Source: Litoreibacter albidus
GTDB taxonomy: Bacteria; Pseudomonadota; Alphaproteobacteria; Rhodobacterales; Rhodobacteraceae
Length of the DNA stretch: 64,000 nt
NCBI RefSeq assembly: GCF_900107015.1
Contig: NZ_FNOI01000007.1
Location: 111,001 to 175,000 of the forward strand
Direction: 5' to 3'
The notes beneath the pieces were generated by a model. The model did no database searches, was not told the DNA's origin, and worked only from the letters and a program-made list of their open reading frames with translations. The position numbers were made by a program, and so were the translations under genes. This document shows, one piece after another, positions 59,921 to 64,000 of the stretch (its first letter is position 1; the number at the start of each line of letters is the position of its first letter).

Positions 59921-60214
59921 ATGAACAAGCTTTTCGCGACCGCACTTATTCTAACCAGCATGGCCGCACCCGCCCAAGCGCAGGACAGCGACGTTTGCAT
60001 GGCGACGAGCGAGATGGAAGCATCGCTCCTCGACTGGTATGGCGAAAAGCCCGCGCAACACAAAGAGGACGGCTCAATCGTTTGGGCCTCCGGCATCGGC
60101 GGAACTTGGACCGTCGTTTCCTATGAGCCGGATGGCATGAGCTGCACGCTGGCGCAGGGCGATAATTGGTCGCCGGACATGGATGGCGACAAGATGATCG
60201 CATCGCTCAACTAA
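59921..60214 (+). CDS. Small exported protein, unknown family
   Basis: 97 residues. Signal peptide MNKLFATALILTSMAAPAQA with cleavage at AQA-QD. The mature 75 residues contain two cysteines, MEASLLDWYGEKPAQ, WASGIGGTWTVVSYEPDGMSC and a C-terminal GDNWSPDMDGDKMIASLN. AAGGAGA precedes the start. Likely periplasmic and stress induced because of the EcfG promoter. I do not recognise a named family. Confidence 0.75.
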   Translation: MNKLFATALILTSMAAPAQAQDSDVCMATSEMEASLLDWYGEKPAQHKEDGSIVWASGIGGTWTVVSYEPDGMSCTLAQGDNWSPDMDGDKMIASLN

Positions 60215-60344
60215 AGTTTCTTCACGCAGCAGGCATTGAATGCAGCGGCTATGCACGGTGCCGCGCTTGACCTAGGCTATAAACCAAGAGCAACAGTGGT
60301 CGGCTAGCGTTCCCCACGCTTCAAGACGAGAGTGTGAGAACCGA

Positions 60345-61517
60345 ATGAATAAACCTGCATTCCTTTTGAAATGGGCCCAAGATATCCGCGCGAGCTACTG
60401 GTTCATTCCTGCGGTGATGGTCATCGTTGCTATCGCACTGTCCTACGCGTCGCAGTGGATCGATCATAACGTAGATCTGCTGCCGTTCGCCTTGCCAGAC
60501 GCTTTGATCAACACTCAGATCGAAGGCGCTCGCTCGACACTTTCAGTCATTGCCACCTCTGTCATAGGGGTAACCGGCGTCATGTTTTCAATGACAATTC
60601 TGGCCGTGTCCTTCGCCGCGGGCAACTATGGCCCGCGTTTGATAGGAAACTTCATGCGCGATCGCGGCAATCAGATCAGCTTGGGCATATTGATTGCGAC
60701 GTTCGTCTACACCTTGATGATCTTAAGGGCGGTGCAGGACCCTTCGGAGAGCGGCGGCATTGACGCGTTTGTTCCGCAGTATTCCATGCTCATTGCCGTG
60801 GCAGGGTGCTTGTTAGCTGTCTTCACCATGATCTACTTCGTCCACCACGTGCCTGAGACGATCAACGTATCCAACATCACCGCATCGCTGGGCGCTAAGC
60901 TGGAGGCGGCTATAACAGCCATGATCGACGCGGAAGAGGATTTGCCAGACGCTCCCGTAGTCGATTTTCCAGACCGTGAGGCGGATCACAGCGTGCGGGT
61001 TTCGCCCGCGGGTTTCATTCAAACACTCGATTACCGTCAGATCGAAACCATATGCGAAGACCACGACTGGCAGATCGAGATTGTCAAAATTCCAGGTGAT
61101 TTCGTGACATCCAGTACGGTCGTTCTGCGGATATGGGCGGACGACGGTTTCACTGAAAAGCACTTAAGTGACATTCAAGAGTGCTTCGCAATTGGGTCCA
61201 GCCGGACTGAAAACCAGAACATCTTTTTCTTGGCCGACGAATTGGTGGAGATGTTGGCACGTGCGTTGTCTCCAGGGGTGAACGACCCGTTTACCGCGAT
61301 CAACTGCCTGAACTGGATGTATAACTCCATGACTGTAGCTGAGCGCTATAAAGGCGGATTGGGCGAGGAGGGGGCGCGAAAAAGTAAATTAGGCCCGCAC
61401 CTGACCCGTGATGCATTGTTTAAGCGCTGTTTCTTGGCGTCGAAGCCCTACTGCGAAACAGATCATCTGGCCCACGAACACTACAAAACACTGGTGGCCC
61501 GAGTTAACGCGGGTTAA
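60345..61517 (+). CDS. DUF2254 family membrane protein
   Basis: 390 residues. Four N-terminal membrane helices (YWFIPAVMVIVAIALSYAS, VIATSVIGVTGVMFSMTILAV, SLGILIATFVYTLMILRAV, MLIAVAGCLLAVFTMIYFVHHV) precede a soluble domain with FIQTLDYRQIETIC and LAR-ALSPGVNDPFTAINCL, which is the strongly conserved DUF2254 motif. Function unknown. It begins 130 bases after the secreted protein gene. Confidence 0.88.
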   Translation: MNKPAFLLKWAQDIRASYWFIPAVMVIVAIALSYASQWIDHNVDLLPFALPDALINTQIEGARSTLSVIATSVIGVTGVMFSMTILAVSFAAGNYGPRLIGNFMRDRGNQISLGILIATFVYTLMILRAVQDPSESGGIDAFVPQYSMLIAVAGCLLAVFTMIYFVHHVPETINVSNITASLGAKLEAAITAMIDAEEDLPDAPVVDFPDREADHSVRVSPAGFIQTLDYRQIETICEDHDWQIEIVKIPGDFVTSSTVVLRIWADDGFTEKHLSDIQECFAIGSSRTENQNIFFLADELVEMLARALSPGVNDPFTAINCLNWMYNSMTVAERYKGGLGEEGARKSKLGPHLTRDALFKRCFLASKPYCETDHLAHEHYKTLVARVNAG

Positions 61518-61641
61518 CGACGGATCTGGGGTGGTGCAGGCGCTTCCGCCAGCAATTGCCTCGGCTTGTCGTCGTGCGTATTGGAATTGTCACGCCCGCC
61601 CTGTAACGTCTTCACAAAAGAGCAGTTTGGGCGAGTGGCAT

Positions 61642-62037
61642 ATGGTAAATCAAGGCGGGACAGCTGGCGTGCGCGCGACTGCTTTGGGGCAGCACCTGAT
61701 TGCTGATTTTTACGGCGCGTCGCAGTTGTTCGACGGCGGCCCCGCCGCGGCCATGTTGCACAAAGCTGCGGAGGCGGCAGGGGCGACGGTTCTGGATTTG
61801 AACTTGCACGACTTTGGTGACCGTTACGGTTTCACTGGCGTTGCGTTGCTGGCGGAGTCGCATATCTCTGTACACACATGGCCAGAAAACGACTATGTCG
61901 CCATCGATATTTTCATGTGCGGCGATGCCAAGCCGGAATTGAGCCTTGAGGTGCTGCGCTCCTATTTCACACCTTCACGAGAACAGGTGCAAAATTTGAA
62001 GCGTGGCGTTGTGGCTGCTGCGGTGGACTTTGCGTAG
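61642..62037 (+). CDS. speD: S-adenosylmethionine decarboxylase proenzyme family (SpeD)
   Basis: 131 residues from ATG 61642. ALLAESHISVHTWPENDYVAIDIFMCG contains the autocleavage site (Glu72-Ser73, where Ser becomes the pyruvoyl group), His78 and Cys93, so the enzyme should be active. Classical SpeD makes decarboxylated S-adenosylmethionine for spermidine synthesis, but some homologs decarboxylate ornithine or arginine. No speE or other polyamine gene is adjacent. The next gene starts 15 bases downstream. Confidence 0.9.
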   Translation: MVNQGGTAGVRATALGQHLIADFYGASQLFDGGPAAAMLHKAAEAAGATVLDLNLHDFGDRYGFTGVALLAESHISVHTWPENDYVAIDIFMCGDAKPELSLEVLRSYFTPSREQVQNLKRGVVAAAVDFA

Positions 62038-62052
62038 CCGCGCCGCAGGCTC

Positions 62053-63339
62053 ATGAGTGATTTGCGTAAGATACGGGTAACGCTAGGCCTGTGCGTGGCA
62101 CTGCTCTTGGCGTTTGCCGTGACAGGCGCAACGCTATCTACCGCATATCTCGATACGTTCCCCGAGGCACTGGCTGGGGTATTCCGGCATGGTTCGACAG
62201 CCCATCTTGGCGGCAACGTGTTGGTTATCTTCTTTGGTGGGCTTTACGCCGAGGAGCGGCTGGGCGCGGTGCGGTTCGGCATATTCATTTGTGCATGTGC
62301 AGTTCTGGGCACCTATGCGCAATATCATCTGGTAGGGCCGAACTTCGTTGGAGCGTCCTCTATTTCGTATGGGCTGCTGGCTTACGGCGTTCTGGCTGAC
62401 CGGACGCCAGCCAAGCAGAGTTTGTTCGGTGCTTTTCTAATTTTACTGGTCGCCCTTGAGTGGGTTTATCTTTCTCAAGCCGTGGCCGTATATGTTCACA
62501 TTTCAGGAGCCCTTTTGGGAGGAAGTTTAGCCATGTTCGAGTCGTTCTTCGGTAGTAAAAATCCAACGCTAAAGCCTATGCAATTGCAGCATGTGGGGCG
62601 GGTGGTTCAGATCATTGCGGAGACCGACGACGATGACGCGCACGAAGCGGAAGCCGAATTTCTGGATGGCGGCTTGGAGGGCATGTTTGTCTTGATGCAT
62701 AAAGGCGAAGTTCTTGGCGTAACCGGCTATAGCATGGATGAGCAGGTCCACGACATTGCTTGGCTGTCGTGGACATATTTGTCCGGTGCCCATGTGGGCG
62801 CAGGATTGGGGAGCCAGATGCTCAACGACCTGTTGGGAAAGCTGAAAGACCTAGGCATTCGCAAGGTGTTCATCGCGACGAGCGACTACCGCGACTTCGG
62901 TCAGGATATATATGCAGCCGCACACAAAATGTACGAAGATTTTGGCGCGACGGTTGAGCTAACCGTTCCTGACTACCACAACAAAGATGAGGCAAAAATC
63001 GTGTACGGGTTGAAGAACCCCGAATACGTGGAGGAAGGCGACGCACCTACGAGTGACCAAACGGGCCTGCTAATCGCAGGTGTTGAGGATGAGCCTGAAA
63101 CCGTTGGCGCTGTTGGCCTTCGTTGGGAAGAGCGCCCGGTCGGGATCGCTGGCCTTGACTACGCTATGGAGCAGGCCGCCAAGAGGAACGCGCGCATCGT
63201 CGTGCTGGCGCTTCCAGGGGATTTATCGGCCGCGAACGCCGTTGCGCTAGAGACTCACAGCTTCAAAATATGCGGGGAGTTGAAGGACTATTATCAAACA
63301 GGATTGCATCAGGTGTGGTGGGTATGCTCTGTAGCTTAG
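62053..63339 (+). CDS. Rhomboid protease fused to a GNAT acetyltransferase domain
   Basis: 428 residues. Residues 1-168 are a six-helix rhomboid: HLGGN (His51, Asn55), GASSISYGLLAYG with catalytic Ser102, and HISGALLGGSLAMF with His149, so the Ser-His dyad is complete. Residues about 180-310 resemble a GNAT fold (VTGYSMDEQVHDIAWLSWTYL, GAGLGSQMLNDLLGKLKDLG as the acetyl-CoA loop). The last 100 residues may be a second, degenerate GNAT repeat. It follows speD by 15 bases. Confidence 0.82.
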   Translation: MSDLRKIRVTLGLCVALLLAFAVTGATLSTAYLDTFPEALAGVFRHGSTAHLGGNVLVIFFGGLYAEERLGAVRFGIFICACAVLGTYAQYHLVGPNFVGASSISYGLLAYGVLADRTPAKQSLFGAFLILLVALEWVYLSQAVAVYVHISGALLGGSLAMFESFFGSKNPTLKPMQLQHVGRVVQIIAETDDDDAHEAEAEFLDGGLEGMFVLMHKGEVLGVTGYSMDEQVHDIAWLSWTYLSGAHVGAGLGSQMLNDLLGKLKDLGIRKVFIATSDYRDFGQDIYAAAHKMYEDFGATVELTVPDYHNKDEAKIVYGLKNPEYVEEGDAPTSDQTGLLIAGVEDEPETVGAVGLRWEERPVGIAGLDYAMEQAAKRNARIVVLALPGDLSAANAVALETHSFKICGELKDYYQTGLHQVWWVCSVA

Positions 63340-63381
63340 GTAGTATTTACGCGTTCGACGCATTTATTTGAGGAGGGGCAG

Positions 63382-63969
63382 ATGCTCCAGAAATTGAAAA
63401 CCTACGGGATTATCGCCATCGTTGGCGTTGTTGGCTACACAGTCTTCTTTGGCGACAGTGGCGAACAGACAGCAGACCTAGGGCAGGTGCTGGACCGTAC
63501 TGAGTTTGTGCTTACCAAGTATCAAGGTCATCTGGGCGAGCAGGGGATCACCGAGGTTTCCAATAAGGAGATGGGCGAGTTCACCGAGTTTTACACATCG
63601 GTGCTGAATTCGGAGCCCCGCTTCTACGACATGACGCTTGGCTTGCAAGTTCAGCAGGATGCTACGTTCCTCGGGTTTGCGGATGCGAATGCAAACGGCG
63701 TACAGGATTCGAGCGAAGGCAAAGTGTTCACCGTTGAAATCGACGAAGAAAATCGTCGCCTGATTGCGACGGACGTCGCTGGGAACTCTTCCGGCCTTCG
63801 GTTTTCTGGAACAGGGTTCTTGGCGGGTGCTTTGATCGGTAGCTTGATTGGCCGCCAACGCGCCGCTGGTGTGACCAAGTCCAGCTTTTCTAACCGCAGC
63901 GTGACACCGCGCAGCAACTACCGCGCCCCATCCAGCAGTCGCTCCGGCGGTCCACGCGCAGGTAAGTAA
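63382..63969 (+). CDS. Membrane-anchored protein with an EF-hand-like loop and glycine-zipper segment
   Basis: 195 residues, preceded by GAGGAGGGG. A signal anchor (TYGIIAIVGVVGYTVFF) is followed by an extracytoplasmic region with FLGFADANANGVQDSSEG, whose DxNxNGxxDxxE pattern (101-112) resembles a calcium-binding loop. A Gly-zipper hydrophobic stretch (TGFLAGALIGSLIG, 144-157) precedes a Ser/Arg/Pro-rich tail (SSFSNRSVTPRSNYRAPSSS). No family recognised. Probably co-transcribed with speD and the rhomboid-GNAT gene; it could be the protease's substrate. Only 31 bases remain to the window edge. Confidence 0.7.
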   Translation: MLQKLKTYGIIAIVGVVGYTVFFGDSGEQTADLGQVLDRTEFVLTKYQGHLGEQGITEVSNKEMGEFTEFYTSVLNSEPRFYDMTLGLQVQQDATFLGFADANANGVQDSSEGKVFTVEIDEENRRLIATDVAGNSSGLRFSGTGFLAGALIGSLIGRQRAAGVTKSSFSNRSVTPRSNYRAPSSSRSGGPRAGK

Positions 63970-64000
63970 TCACGCGTCATTCAGTTTGAGTGAGGCCCAG

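Overview
The window reads as chromosomal DNA of a marine alphaproteobacterium of the Rhodobacterales (Roseobacter group). This is inferred from the gene set: a PhyR-NepR-EcfG general stress locus, DctBD beside a DctPQM TRAP transporter, a NasST-controlled assimilatory nitrate cluster, a two-subunit ComDE sulfopyruvate decarboxylase, a FYDLN-acid (TIGR02300) protein and a tandem glycine riboswitch ahead of gcvTHP. The DNA is G+C-rich by eye. I see no insertion sequence, prophage or CRISPR array.

Layout. 1-2500: end of a catabolic operon (C-terminal fragment, Asp/Glu/hydantoin racemase, DapA-like aldolase, atypical SDR). 2526-7984: LacI regulator divergent from ugpBAEC. 8096-12677: glycine riboswitch and gcvT-gcvH-gcvP. 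12907-13455: FMN reductase. 13504-15718 (minus): tupBCA tungstate importer. 15816-18805 (minus): dctB-dctD, divergent from dctPQM (19051-22192), followed by an idonate dehydrogenase, a HAD phosphatase and a flavin amine oxidase. 25009-27755: amino-acid-type ABC importer plus an AhpD-like protein. 27850-29876 (minus): LysR and comDE.

30253-35181 is the least conventional stretch: a winged-helix/TolB-like/TPR regulator, a PAP2/haloperoxidase-fold protein whose N terminus is ten Gly-Gly-Ile repeats, and a leaderless subtilase, packed together on one strand. 35337-36697 holds a YgjP-type metalloprotein, a FYDLN-acid protein and tRNA-Ala(GGC).

36801-50661 (minus) is one nitrate assimilation cluster: nasT, nasS, an RNA leader, nrtA, nrtB, a fused double ATPase, nirB, nirD, nasA, a TrpD2-like gene and cysG. 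The leader carries three tandem hexaloop hairpins, and the last is mutually exclusive with an intrinsic terminator, as expected for NasT (ANTAR) antitermination.

50841-60214 is a general-stress island. Eight GGAAC-N16/17-(C/A/G)(G/A)TT sites match the EcfG promoter pattern. They precede a 24-residue membrane peptide plus AI-2E family permease, an entericidin, a PLDc_N membrane protein, DUF883 plus holin-like proteins, DUF1328 plus Dps, phyR, nepR-ecfG-kinase-phospholipase D, and a small secreted protein. 60345-63969 ends the window with a DUF2254 membrane protein, speD, a rhomboid-GNAT fusion and an anchored protein with an EF-hand-like loop.

Start codons were chosen by ribosome binding site, overlap with the upstream gene and family length. 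No database search was possible, so family names come from recognised motifs and gene order.
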